Of a DNA stretch of 64,000 nt, positions 11,460-25,300 are shown piece by piece (position 1 is the stretch's first letter; each line of letters opens with the position of its first letter). The DNA is from Baylisascaris procyonis. Lineage: Eukaryota > Nematoda > Chromadorea > Rhabditida > Ascarididae. Both the position numbers and the translations under genes were made by a program. The notes beneath the pieces were generated by a model. That model was given only the letters and a program-made list of their open reading frames with translations, had not been told where the DNA came from and did not search any database. The stretch is from the NCBI GenBank assembly GCA_037389465.1, contig JAZARR010000210.1, positions 248,001 to 312,000 of the forward strand, in the 5' to 3' direction.

Positions 11460-14400
11460 TGAACGTCATTCGTTCATTGCTTTAATTAAAACTTTCTCAA
11501 CGTAGTCACTCATCTTCATCTATTAAACTCACCTTCTAAATTCTGAAAGGAAAGACAGCAATGCCTCATTAAAAATTCTCTTTCCGTCATAAACGAGAAG
11601 AGCGAGTTGTTGACTGTGGAAGTTTACTTATGTTGCACCCTGCAACTTTTTGCAATAAAATGAGCTAATTCCATATTTTGTCCGTTCTCCACAAAGTTTT
11701 TTGTTTTTTGTTTAACTTTTTCGAAGGAAATGTAGCGTAGAAGTCATCTGAAGTAAATGATATGAGTAACCCACAATTTTTGGGAATAATGCATTGCTAA
11801 GCAAGCACCAAACAGTTCATGTCTTACATGCAGCGCTCAATATTCGAATTTATCGCATGGATATGTGAACGTTTATGAAATGACCACATTGTTTATGTCC
11901 TACCTTTTTTATCGTCCATATGTAATCATTCCTCCAACTTTCTGAAATGCCACGAAATCGCTGCTATCTGTAGAATGAATAAGATTAGAAAACTAATTCA
12001 GAATCAGTGGAACCGTCGTAGAAAATATTACAGAGTAAAGCAGTTACACCAAATATGGCATAATGGAATAGTGGGAGCGATGAGTTCAGCGATCATCGGC
12101 CACTGAAATAATTTTATAGCTGCTAAAGGAAGGACTTGACAATCGCCTCTTAAACATTTTGAGTGAAGTGTAATCGCTATGTCACAGCTGGAGCAGAGGC
12201 GAAAAAACATCTGCTTCGAATATTTTTTGCATAATAGGTGTGCAACTCTGAAGTGATCTCCTTCCTCCTTTGTGATCATCGTTTTTAAATTTGGATTTAT
12301 ATTGTAGATGTCTTCTATGTGCCATGATATAATGAGCGTTTGAAAAGCACTTCATTTTTCTGTGCGACGATAAGAGAAATACTTTGAGACCGCTGTCTGT
12401 GATTGGCAAATGTCCCTTCAATCAGCACAAAGTGCAATTTGAAAATAGTCGTGATGAGTATGCTACCTAATGACGATTGAATCCGTACATGATAGCTCTC
12501 TCTCATATGTAACAACTTATACCTCAGAAACACTATGTTTTGCTTGCTAATTTATGACTTTCCTTGATTATCTTGAAAGTTGTACTGTTTGCTCTAGACG
12601 ATCTCTTCCTACTTACAAGTTTACTCGAGCGATTTTTTCCATATCTCATTTGTTCGTCGTCTAAAATTCTCTGAAAGGATTCATACTTATGCAAGAATAA
12701 AGCGCAGTTATAGCTGTTCCATCGGACAACGAGACCGAAATTAGTAATTGAAGATGCATTCGTTGAGGTCGTCAATTTAATGGATTATCTACGTCCTCAA
12801 CATAAATATCAGTAAGTGCAATGAAAACGCCACATTGATATTTGTGCAGCATACAGTTCTGTGTGCGTTCTTTGGCTGCTCGTTTTAATAATGATATGCT
12901 TGTGTGGTACCCATATAAAAGAAGCATGTTCCCACCTGTTGTTTTCAAGTGTTATATCCGTTTTGCTTTCTTCCTTTTTATTAGCCGGTTTATTATCAGC
13001 CTTCGCGCTTGTGTATAAGCTTAAAGTTGTCATGTCGAAGTCAGTCTTAGTTACAAGATACTTTCATGATGTGATTGGCAATGTTTGTCATGTCGGAAGA
13101 AACGTTGATCGAAGTGTATGTTTGAACTCAGTCGAAGCTTCTGTGTCGGAATTAGTTTTATTCGAAGTTTATCGTGCCTGAATCAATCTTGTTTGAGATT
13201 GTTCTTGTCGAAAGCAGCCTTAGGTGGAAAAGCTGCTGATTACAGTTAACTGAGCGTCGATAAAAGTCAAGAATCTAGCGTGGAATGCGTTTTGCGCCTT
13301 TTTAACAAATGAAAGTGTTTGCCTGCGTAGGCATGCATCCCAACATATGTGCGATAATTTCAATTCAGAAACTGCAGTCATCGCAAATTCGATGGATGTA
13401 ATGAACACCGTAAGATGCGAGTTAAAAATAAATTTTTATATGAGGTTCACGCTAGTGACGAAATCGGTTAAAATACGAATGCCTTTTTCGCTGGTCTTAT
13501 TACTCGCTGGTTATCTAAGAAACTGCCTATTCTGGTGAGCAGAATGCAAATGCGCATTCTATTACTGCTTTGGTGAGCCTGTGATCTGTTTGCGTTCGTC
13601 GACTACGCGTCCGTGAATACATGCTCACTTTGCGTAGGTGAGATCAAATTCACTGAGGTTTTAGTGATAGCTCGCATATTTGACGACGATCGAAAAATGT
13701 AACCTCATTGTTGTTATCCAGTCAGTTCCACGGTGCATATAATTTTGCAGCCTTGAACATTAAGCTTGATTTGCAGCAAGCTTGGTAAACCTGAGACAAG
13801 TTCATTGATAGGTTTCAGCCGTAATTGAAGTCAGATGCCTATACAATTTCCTGTCCGAGTCAGATGTTTTCTTCTGTCTGTGCACAATGCTTTCTGCCTA
13901 TTCTTCTGTCTGTGCCTATATTTTGTCCGTATATGCTCCAAAATAAACATGTTGTCAAAAAGGTTAACCTTTTAGTTATTTTATTTCAGGATATTCTCGC
14001 ATTTAGTATAAAGTGGGATATGCATTTATGTGGATACACATGCACAACTTTATTGTTATATAAGCGTTTAGGATCAGATCGCAACGTTCTATTGATTGGA
14101 TAATTTTTTGCGCTTATCAAAGTTGGGAAGATGGCTGCAACCCATCGCTTCTATCGAGGAAATCTCTAGATTGTGGATTCGGGCAGCATATGAGTGTGTG
14201 AATGGTTCTCACTCCTGAACTCATAAGTTTTCGCTACGAAAAGTTTTTACTTCAAAATGGGTGATCTGTTTACGAATTTCATATTTTTTTCGCTGTTCTT
14301 CACTTCATCTAGGATTTGTAAAGGAAACGATGCATGAGTACATTTTGTCATTCACAGAGTAATGCAAAGTAGAGAGTGTTTGAGTAGTGGTAGGCTGCTT

Positions 14401-16502
14401 TAATGGAAACAAAGCTGTTTTTCTTTATCTATATTTGTGCATATACACATATGCAGGGTCACTTAAATTAATCAGAATAAGTTGTAAAATAAAAGTAAAC
14501 TTTCAGACATGCTACTTGCTCTGCTTAACGCTTAATATTTGATCTGCTGTGGCGGTTAACGGCTGATTTTTTTCTCTGGCAGTATACCTCTTCAAAAGCT
14601 GCATTATGTAATTGTTCTTTAGCTTGTAGGTTTCACTGTCTTTTAATGTTTCTTCTTTGAAGTTTTCTTTCTTTCTGCTTATCCGGCTTCTGTCTGCAGC
14701 CTTCATTACATTATATTTTTTATGCTTCACTCATACATATGTATGTATTTGGCATTTCTAGCTGTGTCTTGCTTCCTATTCTTCCTCTAAACGGTAAAAT
14801 ATGTCAACATAACAAGCAGCCTTTTATCTTTCATCTTATATTGTGTAATGAGGTGAATTCATCTGATTTATGACTAAAACTCGACCATCACATGCATCAC
14901 ATAGCCCACATTTATTTGGAGACAGTCGGCAGTTGGCGCGAACTCGGCTACCATTCATCTTCATCTGGGAAACGTATCATACGACTTTAAGTGGTTATGC
15001 ACTTAGCAGTCAACCGTAGGGATTCATCTGCATTAATTGCAGTCACTTCCTCATTTGGTGTTTATTTGTCTTAGGTAGTGTTGCTTCTTCTTGTTCACTG
15101 TCCTAACGGCACATGATACGAGAGGAGGAAGAAAGGATTCAGCGACGGGGCTTTTCTAAAGTCCAACTAAAGCTAAGCGGCCTGATCTCGATCGTAAAGG
15201 CTGGCTGCGTTTTCAGCGCAATTTGAAAACTAAAATCGACGGAAATACTTGTTTCCATATAATAAACAATCCCAAATGGATATGAATCCTCTTTATCGCC
15301 TAAATATAGCAACGAGTAGGCATGGAGATAACCTGTTTCATTACGACTGGCTGGAAGCCATTAATTGCTGATAGTGGAAATAGTCAGCCGGTGCATTTCT
15401 CTTATTGAAGGAGCCGTAATTATTTCCGTCAAGGCCATACGCCATGTTCTAACCACCAACAGCGGTTTTGTTTAGCTCACTGTCGCGCATCCTGTCCTAA
15501 AAAAGCGTCACGCTCGCCTTTCGTCGGCTAAAATATTTCAAACTTTGCGCTTAGATACATCCGGAAAATATAATGTCAATACTGTTTAGTAACACCTTTT
15601 TTTTGCAGTTGTAATGGTCTAATGAGTACCTTGTTTAATGTAAACGTTTAGTCCTGTCGATATCGCACAATTTTGATGATCAGGAAAGTAGTGCGTGTGA
15701 GAACTTCCTTCGCAGGAACTAGCTTATGATCCCCTTCACCTCTTTCCGGACGAGAATCCCTTCATTATGGGGTGCGCGACGTTGTTCCTCCTAGTTTCTT
15801 TTTCTTAGTTTTCTAACTGACACTCTCGCAGTGGTTATTTGTCTTCATTATTCTAAGACCTCCTACGTTTGCCTCATTTTCGCTCTCCCTCTCCTACCGC
15901 ACCTTTTCCGCTGCCATTTTCAAGTGCCTATCCTCGTATGATTTCTCTGCCCACTATATTTCTATCCTCGGCCGTGTCTGGTCGCAGTTGTCATATATTC
16001 TGCATCTTGTCTGCGCTATTCGTGGAGAACTCAATTCGCCATTGAATAGCAAGCCGGTTGGTTTGCCTGTTGTCGAGACCGTGCCAACTGACTCGCACTA
16101 TGCCATTTGGTCAGCTCGTGTTGGGTACGTCCACGTACCGTTTCATGTCGCGTTTAACTGACACGAGTCGTCTATCTGCTCAGCGTGACTCGTAACGTGC
16201 CACGGCACTGATTCCCCGAGGCACAGCACGTTGTGTTCCATTGTGGAGCTGCTCGTTCCTTGTCTTATCTGCGCACGTCCCACACATATATTATGAATTT
16301 TCCCTTTGAAATACTACTCCAAACCATTTTTAGTACTTATAACTTTTCATTTTCTACACCAATTTATTACTTCCGCAAGTATCCTTTGTAAAAAAAGTCG
16401 TTGTTATGAGGCAACTGTTTGCTTTGTGGCAAACTGTTGAAACCAAACCTTTTTTCAAAGTGTTAGGACGGTATTGTGCGATCGGTGACCATATTTTGCA
16501 CT

Positions 16503-17034
16503 ATGGCGTGCACGCTGCGAATGATTCGATTCGATCGTCGTTTTGATACGAATACTGTCGACTCACAATCTGGCGACGTTGAAGAGCTGAAAGCGATGCC
16601 TGAATTGGAGAGCTCAAAAAACCTCCTTATTTATAAATTATACAAATACAAGGATAAATTCGCACACATGATTGATGGCTCTCAGGATCAGTATAGGGTT
16701 TGTTTTCGATTTTTTATCTCTTCATTTCATTGATTTATTGCTCAGAAAGGCATCGATTTTATATATTGTTTTTTGTTTACTCGGAAATCGTTTATAAATT
16801 CTTGTAAATCAAATAAATTTATGGGACTCGTCGTTTGATGAAATGCAACAAGTTACACGCTTTTACAGATTCATATTCGCAAATCGCGTTATGGTAGCAT
16901 CATACTCATAAGTATGTTTATACGTATACTTCTATGTCCATCTGTCTTTCTGTGTTTGTCTTTTTCGTAATTTCAACTAGGAAAGCAGTGAAGCTAAAGC
17001 TGCAAACTTTAATCGAAATAATGAGCATTGCAAG
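16503..17034 (+). CDS. possible 5' coding exons of the F-box gene
   Basis: Two open segments could extend the F-box protein at its N-terminus. The first runs from ATG 16503 to 16697 (65 codons, acidic middle with a GDVEELKAMPELE stretch) and ends AGG|GTTTGT. The second, 16981-17034 (18 codons), sits between an acceptor (TTTCAACTAG) and a good donor (AAG|GTAAAT). Both are phase 0, as is the secure exon at 19355, so all three can be joined without breaking frame and would add 83 residues. Vertebrate FBXL2/20 proteins have only a short tail before the F-box, so this region would be lineage-specific. Against it: the acceptor at 19354 directly abuts an ATG and could instead be a trans-splice site. 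Confidence 0.4.
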
Positions 17035-17739
17035 GTAAATACGTCAGAAGTTTCGTGTTTGCTTGTCATTACTGGCTTCGTTCTATTTTATACTAGTTAG
17101 GCCGCAAAAGAATGAATCTTTTATAAACAATAATAATAAAACGTCTTATCTTTAAAATATGAAAGCATATGATTCGGATATCTTTTATTGTCATCGTAAG
17201 TTCTCTTGCAAAAGCGCATCATTCTTTATATCATATTTGTATCTTATCGAAATTTAGGCAGTTGGGTACACGTCATATTTTCACGTTGATCCGTCAAGAT
17301 TGAAAGGACTTTTTTAGACATAAGAAAAATCATGTATGTTTTATATTGGTGAATGATGCATTTTGCATCGATCGACATACAGGGAAGCGGATTTCTTGTA
17401 GGTTTTTTCGATTAGTCAGCTTAATGAACAAGTTGTTGCATTTTTTCGCTCATTTATTTTTTTGTCTGGCGTGTTCCTTTGATTTTTTTTTAGTAATTTA
17501 TGGTAGTTGGTGGTCAGTTGAGCTTTAAATACTCATTCCTCGAACTTTACGTGCGGAATGCCGTACTAGTGTTTGTGACGTACCTCCAACAGACAGCGCC
17601 TGCAGAGTGATGAACTTTTGAAATAATTTTTTTTCTAAACAAGGATTATCTTCACATATAAGAGGGGGATCTTAACTTCGAGCTTCCACGCGTTGGTTCT
17701 CTGGTGCACGTCTATGCATCCGGTCATCCGCGTTTGTTT

Positions 17740-17815
17740 ATGTGCGAGCGTGTATATGCTTTTATATGCGTGTTTATACGTACGTATGTATGGGCGAGTG
17801 ATGTGTGTTCGTGAC
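17740..17815 (+). repeat. GT-rich imperfect simple sequence
   Basis: A short stretch dominated by GTGT, TATGCGTG and ACGTACGTATG units, alternating purine and pyrimidine. It lies in the first possible intron of the F-box gene and resembles on a small scale the large GT-rich block at the right end of the window. Confidence 0.55.
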
Positions 17816-18075
17816 GGATGTCTTGCTTTTTTTGAAGGAGCATTTCCAATATTAGAAAACGGGAATTATCATGAGAACGGCTTGAAATATTAGAAAGAGT
17901 GTGAAAATAAAAAGTAGGCCTTGATGTGTTGTGTGAATCTTTATTGGTAGGGAACAGTTTCTTGAGGAGTTTTACATCACATACCAAACGCATCTAGCAT
18001 ACTTTGATAATTCTTTCATATTGCCCATACCATTTGACTTATCATCTGTGTTAAAAAAATCAAGCAAAAGATTTG

Positions 18076-18114
18076 CTCAGTAGCACAATTAGTTTACTCA
18101 GTAGCACAATTAGT
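18076..18114 (+). repeat. two-copy 21-bp tandem repeat
   Basis: An 18-bp identical core (beginning CTCAGTAGCACAATTAG) occurs at 18076-18093 and 18097-18114, separated by TTA. It lies in non-coding DNA upstream of the first secure F-box exon and has no evident function. Confidence 0.8.
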
Positions 18115-18773
18115 CTCACCTTATTTGTATTGAGTTCTGTTTAATTCCAACACACAGTACTGAATCACTGCTGTAGTTTGAAAAGTGAGTTTCCATATAT
18201 CACACATAGTTGGGGATAATTTTATCATGGATTATTTGGATCATTTTTAAAGCTTCCTTTGTTCTTACATATAAACGTTATTTCCTGGTAGTGCCATATG
18301 CTTCTGGCTTCCTTTCAAAACTTCGCAGATTTTCGTTTATCGTGAAGCTTTTGAAATAGAGGTTCCTATGAACTTTCTAAGGTCGGCAATATGGCACACA
18401 TTGATGATCCTAGGAATTTTCTGCGATAAACCATATTAAGTGAAGCAGTTCAGCAGGCCAACTTTCACCCGGATGCGCTTGCATTATCTGTTAATTGTGT
18501 TGGTTTCTTAATAATGCATTAAACATTTAAAGAAGTCCAACGGGATATTTGACGGCACTAGCAACTTTTCGGATGCACTCATGCAGTGTTTCTTTTCTCG
18601 CAATCCTGAGCAATCTTACGCCGATTTCCTGAACACTGTTCAAACATTATCGCTGTGCACATCACCTTATTGGACATTTCCAACAGCCATTTTAAAATCA
18701 TTGCCGGAATGGATATTTTTATCAAGTGCTTTTTGCAGATCGCCTTTGCGAAATGATACTGATATTGGGTGGA

Positions 18774-18785
18774 GGGGGGGGGGGG
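18774..18785 (+). repeat. 12-bp poly-G run
   Basis: Twelve consecutive G residues in non-coding sequence about 570 bp upstream of the first secure F-box exon. One of several unusually long G or C homopolymers in the window. Confidence 0.9.
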
Positions 18786-19354
18786 ATGTAACGAAACAAC
18801 AAAAGTAGTTGCGTCGACATGATCGGTGCATAGAGATCGCGCTACATTCATTTCGACTAGGGTGTTGTTGTCGTGTGGAGTCACTTGAAAGGAGAGTGCG
18901 CTGCATTGACGTATATTGTTTATTGGATGGTTGCGTGCGTGCTTTGAACGGCATATTCTATACTGAAAAATTGTGATAGACGTACAATATGGGAGCACTT
19001 CTCATTTCTTTCTTATTTAATCGACAAATATTTCTTCAAATTTTATCGTCACTCTTTCTGCTTACAAATTAATATTATTTATGATTGCTTTACTATGTGA
19101 AGTTTCGATCATTTAATTTTGCTGCACACTTTTGAATAATTCGAGGCTACTTAAATAAAAACTGAAAAGTCTACTGCCAGTTGAATGTACATGAGGATTT
19201 CCTTCCATGGAGATTACCTCAGTAAATATGCTAAAAGCTTTCTCTTCGATACTTAATTTGCTCATTACTGAGGAAGATTTCAATTCAGTTAATGGAAAAT
19301 TGATGAGATAAATAGCTACATTGCTAATTGTTATTGAGATAAGTTTATTTGCAG

Positions 19355-22300
19355 ATGTATCTAATAACAACACTGCTGCCATCACAAACAGATCAACCAC
19401 TCATCAATCGTATCCTGCCAAAAGAATTAATTCTGAGGTGAGCAGTAAATTTTATTCCATAATTATTTCGTCGCAAATGTTCTTTCATTCGCACTATGCA
19501 AGTAGAATTTTATGTTTCTTTAGAATGTAATTTAAAAAGCGGTTCGTTGAGGCAAAATTTTGTATTCAGAATGGTTCACTTCCTTCGTTTACTGAATGGA
19601 TTGGATGTGAATGTTTAGAGTTTTGGAGGTTGCGGTTGGAAGGTTCAAAAAATGACGTAAGCAAGCAGCAAACATGCTACTGAAGTGAATTTAAGGAAGT
19701 GCATGAATGTAGAACGAAAGACGCTTCGATTCACAGCGTTATATGTCGTCGTTTTTGATGCTTTTCCGTTCAGGTTGTGCTAACATTAAGTTTTTGAATT
19801 TTCGAAAGATGCACTGTTCGTTATTTTATTCTTTCATTCGAAAATAAACTTTGAATGAAGTCATAGTGGAGTCAATATGGAGAAGAGATTAAGAAACAAA
19901 ATGATAGGGACGTTAGTGAATGAACCGCATGAATCTTACCCAAAGAAGAGTCCTAAGTGGTATTCTAGCTGGTCATGTAAGTAAACATTTAATTGCGAAT
20001 ATATATCTAAGTGAGCCCTGCACAAGGTGAACGAATCTTGTCAAGATGAAGCGTTCAACACTGCGTGCAGCGGCTTTTTCTTAAGATGCTTCATCTTTGT
20101 TTCATGTCCTTACCACAAAACGGCTGTGGATAAAATTACTAATTTATGTGCGACTGCCCTCAAAAGCTTTCTACGTCTATACAATTGTTGATTATTAATT
20201 AAGAGAACAGTCTGCTTAACGGAAGTAATCAATAAATGTGTCGTTGTATTCAACGCTAGCAATTCTTTTAATCGACAGATTCGGCGGTGACGCTAACCAG
20301 CAATCCATTTTTTTTTTTGGCAGCAGGTCAAAAATCGCTTCCGCTAAAGACACTGCAGCCATATCTAACGCTTGGGGGGGGGGGGGCGGCAGGGATCAAG
20401 AGGGAAAGAGGAGGAATGAGTGGACTGGGTGGGCCATGCATGATAATCGTGTATCCTTTTCATAGAAGCAATATGCATTTCGGGCAAGTTAAAACACGGT
20501 GCTAACGCACTATCAAGTAGATAGTTTCTTCTTTCGAAACACCTATTGAAGTCAATGAAAGTTATAGTTTTTAAGTAATATGTTGGTCGTGTTGCTTAAT
20601 AAAATATTGCTCAGGATAATGTTTGGGCAGTTCTGTTTCAACATTCATAGAGGACCTGTAACTTGTACGTATACTTTTACATAGCGACTCGGAGACAGCG
20701 ATGCCGATAGATTTGCTGGTGAAATTTTTGAACGTTGACTTATAGACAGTATTAGTGAAAAATTTTATTTGAAGAACTATTTTCCATGAAGCAAAGAAAT
20801 GCGTTATTTTCATTAACAGCTTTGAGAGGAGGTCAAAGCTGCCGAGCCCGAGAGCATTTGATTTACATACTATCTGTAACCATCTATCGTTTTAATACTT
20901 GAATAGGCATAGGATGATATTCAACAAATTTTTCTTAAATGTTGTTTGTTGAATAATCAGTCGTTGAGAGACCAAACCGTTGTTATGTTATTCCAGGTTA
21001 GTGCTGAAAAAAAAGCGAAACTGAGTGGAAAGCTTATCAATAATTTTATGATAATTTCTTCATGAGTGCTCATCAGTGATAGGTGTAGCGGTTAGCCATA
21101 AGGGGGATGGAGTTCTTTTTAATCAGTATGAGAGTTGAAGCGATAGTGGTTGGTAAGAGGTTTTCTTTTTTGAATGGCTGATGTAATAGCAAAGCGAAAA
21201 CGGCACCTGCATCCTAAGCACGAGCAGAAATGAGCGAATGCCTCCAAGGGCAGCTTCTCGGTCTTAAGAAAATTTGAAAAGTGTGTCGAAAATGCTGCGC
21301 GCCAATTGTCGGAACTGTGAAGTTTCTGGCAACGCGGTGACAAAATTTTGAATTATATAAGCTCGAGCCAACCTCGAAGCAGTCACGCTAACGTCCTACT
21401 TCATTATTACCTCCACAGAGAGTATAAGGGTTATTGGATTCTAAAGAATGCTGTCACTCAGATTTTCTTCGTTTATTTCACGAGCAAATATGAATTGCTT
21501 GTACTAATCGCGATGATATAAAGAGTGGCGGTAAATTGTTGAATTGAAATGTGATGTGTTAAGAAGAGTTGTTTCAGGATATTCTCATTTCTGGATATAA
21601 CCTCACTATGTCGATGTGCGCAAACTTGCCGACAGTGGAATATGCTCGCATTGGATGGCAGTAATTGGCAACAAGTGGACCTCTTTCAATTTCAAAAGGA
21701 TATCAAGGTTACTCATCAATTCTTTCGATCCTACTACGAAATTTCAATTTCTGTTTTCTCTATAATTCAACATTTGTTGTCCGAGCATTGTGTTATTTGT
21801 GGCATTCATGAAATGCTTTTATTCGATTTTCAGTGGTGGGAGCATGACTGTGACCTAAATGCGAGTTTATCAATTTCAATGCGGAATAGCGTCGTGACAG
21901 CATTTAAGAGGCCGATGCTTTGAATGTTCTTATCAGTGCTTATCACTGGGCTTTTTCAACCGGATAGCAGAGGTCGATGCGCACTGTGAAGTGTGAAGCC
22001 CGATAGATGAGAAGCGCATAGATTTGAGCAGTTCGAGAGCATCGCATTAAAACACTGACACAGCAGTTTCTTGCTTAAAACTATATCCTTTATGAATGGG
22101 TTAAGCGGAATCATGCATCGTCTGCTGCGTTCACCTGTGAGTAGTATATGGACTGAAGTCACCTTTATTGGCACCTCGACTTAGTTGTGACCTCGGCCTA
22201 CGAGCGGAGGGGATAAAAGAAGTTTCGTTCGTTTTTTCATCTTTGCCCCTCCCTCTTCTTGTATTATTTTACCACTTGTTTGTGACCTTGGCATGAAATC

Positions 22301-25300
22301 CAGCTTCATCTTATGAATACGTACCTCTCTCGGCCAGTTGAATGATGATGGTGGTGGTGAGCTCGTCTACGTCAGTATAATGCAGTATGAAAAATAAATT
22401 ATCTTCAAATTTCTTGTTGCTCGTGCACCTGGGCACATCATGTGTGAGGATCATGCTCGTCCTTCCCTTTGTTTTATCATTTCGAGACAGTGACGAAGCT
22501 GTTATCTCTTTAATCTTTCGGGTTCCGGTCCTTTCCGCCCATACGAACGGCTAGTACTTGCTTCACTTATCATTGCCGAATATGAAATATTGTGCACAAA
22601 AACAGCATTTTTTTACAACCTACGTGACCTTGGTCACTGTGCAAACAACGTTGCACACTTGTTGCTAACGCATTTTATATGAGGCGAAGAAGTTTCGTCT
22701 AGAGACAAACTGATTGAGAAAGAAGAACACATTCCATTCTCCCTCAGATCAGCATGAGATGAAGCTTAGGCTGTTTCATCGGAAAAATATTTGCCCTTTT
22801 TTATTTCTTTGTTTTGCTGTATTTAATTAAAATAAATTAAATAATTTCTCATAAACCACAATAATTCATCGGGTGTTATCTATTTCTTAAATATCCGCAA
22901 TTCTTTTGTTATTTCTATGAAGAATTTAAAGTGCCTAACCTTTTTTACCGTTGTTGAAATCAAAAAATCAAAATCTAAGCTCTAACCTTTTCTAACTCCG
23001 TTTAAGCGCATTGAAGAGGCACAAACAGATCATCATGAGCCACCCCGTAACATGTTCATGAAATTTGGAATAATCATCATTCCACCTTTTTTCTTCGTGA
23101 AAATTTTCTCTGCACTCTAAGTTCTCTTTCGCACGCGATCATCTAAGGTAAAGTCGGATCTGTCAGTCGCTCATTTCTTCTCGAAAATTTTTATTCGTTA
23201 ATTGAGCACGTAAAAGGCAGCCAATGGCTTATATGTGGTTCATCGCCTCCAAAAATTGTCCACAGGTGCAAAAAATTTCCATAGCTAAAGAATTTTTGGA
23301 ATTTGGGATAAATGAAACAGAAATGGGGAGCAAGCTTCCTTCATGAGATTGTTTGTTTTGCTGGGGCTTTCTTATGGCTATGCTATAGATCGCCTTATTC
23401 CGACTAACTTTCTGTGCTTCTTCAATTTAAGCCAGTGAAACATTAAAGAAATATTCTTTCGCGATATTGCTAAAAGCAGCTTTCAGGCGCCTGTGGTTGA
23501 GAACCTTGCAAAGCGTTGTGGTGGCTTCTTAAAGAAGTTGAGCCTTCGAGGTTGCGAAAATGTTCAAGAGGCAGCGTTGCGTTCATTCACACTCAGATGT
23601 CCAAATATAGAACATCTTTCACTCTATAAATGCAAAAGAGTTACCGATTCGTAAGACTTGTTCCCTTTTTTGTTGTTTTATAAGATTTATTTATGTATTT
23701 GAATCAAAGTTAAATGTGCTCCAAAATCAAGTCGGATGAATTAGTCGGTGGCAGTAACTTAAGATAGTGTATTGAACTCATCGTTGAGTGGGGCCATATT
23801 TGAAAATGAAATGCTGATATTCGCCTTTTCCAACATATTTTTTCTACGTTTATGGAGCACGTTTATGTCATTTTGTGAGCGTCGATTCGTATCTACGATA
23901 GCGCTGGCCCCAAGCATCGCGTTCAAATGCTCCGAAAAATGAGCGATCTCTCTGGTATGCCAAGGCTTCCACCTTCCGCTCTGCTCATTCGACTCTTCCC
24001 TTTTAAGTCACCTCTTCAAACATCTGAAACTATTCGTTCATGCGCTAGAAATGGTTGAGAGTCAAGGCATGTCGAAATATTGCTTCAAAGACTCCGCGGA
24101 ATTCGGGATTCTGGAGTTTCTTTGAGAGAAACATATTTGGTCATGTGCCGCATTGGCAAAAATGTCTTGATTATATAATTGTGCTTGTTCCAATCACGTT
24201 TGTCAACGCAAATTATAAGGACTTGGATTTCGATTGTAAATATTCTCAAAGCAAGTGCACAAATCTGTCCTTAAATGAAAACCAGCCTGCGGAAACAAAT
24301 GCAAATAAAAGAATGCACCTTGTTTGTTTTTTAAATTTATAACTGCAAAATGAATACGACAGTAATTCCAATCAGCGGCTTCGAAGTATCGTTCCTCTGA
24401 GAATAGGAAGCCTTCCTCGTTAAGTGGCTCAAATCATATACGTCATGCCCCCATTACCGCTGCAAAGACAAATATTGCACCGATGTTTTCTTTTTATTTG
24501 CTTGAACTTTTATGGTAAACTGATGTTCGCGATATGAATCCTTTCGCCGAATATTGTCGGAGGCAAAGTTCTACTATGGATTTTGTTGTGCTGAATCCGC
24601 TTGAATATTGTCGGAGGCAAAGTTCTACTATGGAATTTGTTGTCCTGAATCCGCTTGAAGAAATTATGCAATCGCTTGGAAGTGACATGTTTGCAGCACA
24701 TGCGACTATCTTGGTCGGAATTGTCATCGTATGTTATGGCTCGATCTAGAAAATTGCACCGCTATTACCGATAAGTCACTGAAGGCCATAAGGTGGGTCC
24801 GATTTTTATCGATACAAAGGAAAATTGTCATCATTTTATCTTCATATTCAAAGCAGTATCAAATTGCTTCGCTCAGTTCAGCGATTTCAGAGGTTCCAAG
24901 TTGCTGATAGAGAGTTCATCGTCCCCCCCCCCCCAAATCAGTCACACCTAATTGTACATAAATTTTTTGAAACCTACCGATCAACCTTTGTTCAAGTAGA
25001 GAGTTTTTCCATTACGGCAAATGTATTTTGAACCTCTTCATTCTATATTTTTGTTCCGGGTAACTTATCCATAAAAAGAGCCATTAATTTGATCGGAAAT
25101 GCTATTGGCTTTAATTCTTTCGAGCGAATGGAAACGCCGCTATTAGAGCTTTTGTTATGCCATCCCCGTCCTCCTTTCCTTCACCGTCCTTTTTTTCTTA
25201 ATCACCCATCCCTCATTTTATACTCGCATTCCCTTCCCCTCATCTGCATTCCTTCCCTTCTTTCTAACTTTACAAAAGTTTGTTAGGGAATATTAATTTT

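Larger units (their letters stand above)
3137..16502. other. long stretch with no secure gene
   Basis: About 13 kb in which I find no exon I trust. Open frames are short and have no recognisable motif; the longest on the + strand are 4464-4817 (117 codons) and 6121-6468 (115 codons). The frame at 12861-13181 is hydrophobic, with two possible membrane segments, but lacks supporting splice signals or a family. The stretch holds short direct repeats (7.6-7.8 kb, 10.1-10.6 kb) and G-rich tracts (11.1 and 11.4 kb). A GC-richer block at about 16010-16270 may be the promoter or 5' region of the F-box gene. Confidence 0.5.

Noticed and set aside
12861..13181. 106-codon hydrophobic + frame
   Set aside because: Two possible membrane helices only; T-rich DNA commonly encodes such stretches, and there is no start context, splice support or family.
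24055..24342. 95-codon + frame in F-box intron 3
   Set aside because: It does not connect to neighbouring exons, which already join perfectly without it, and has no leucine-rich-repeat features.
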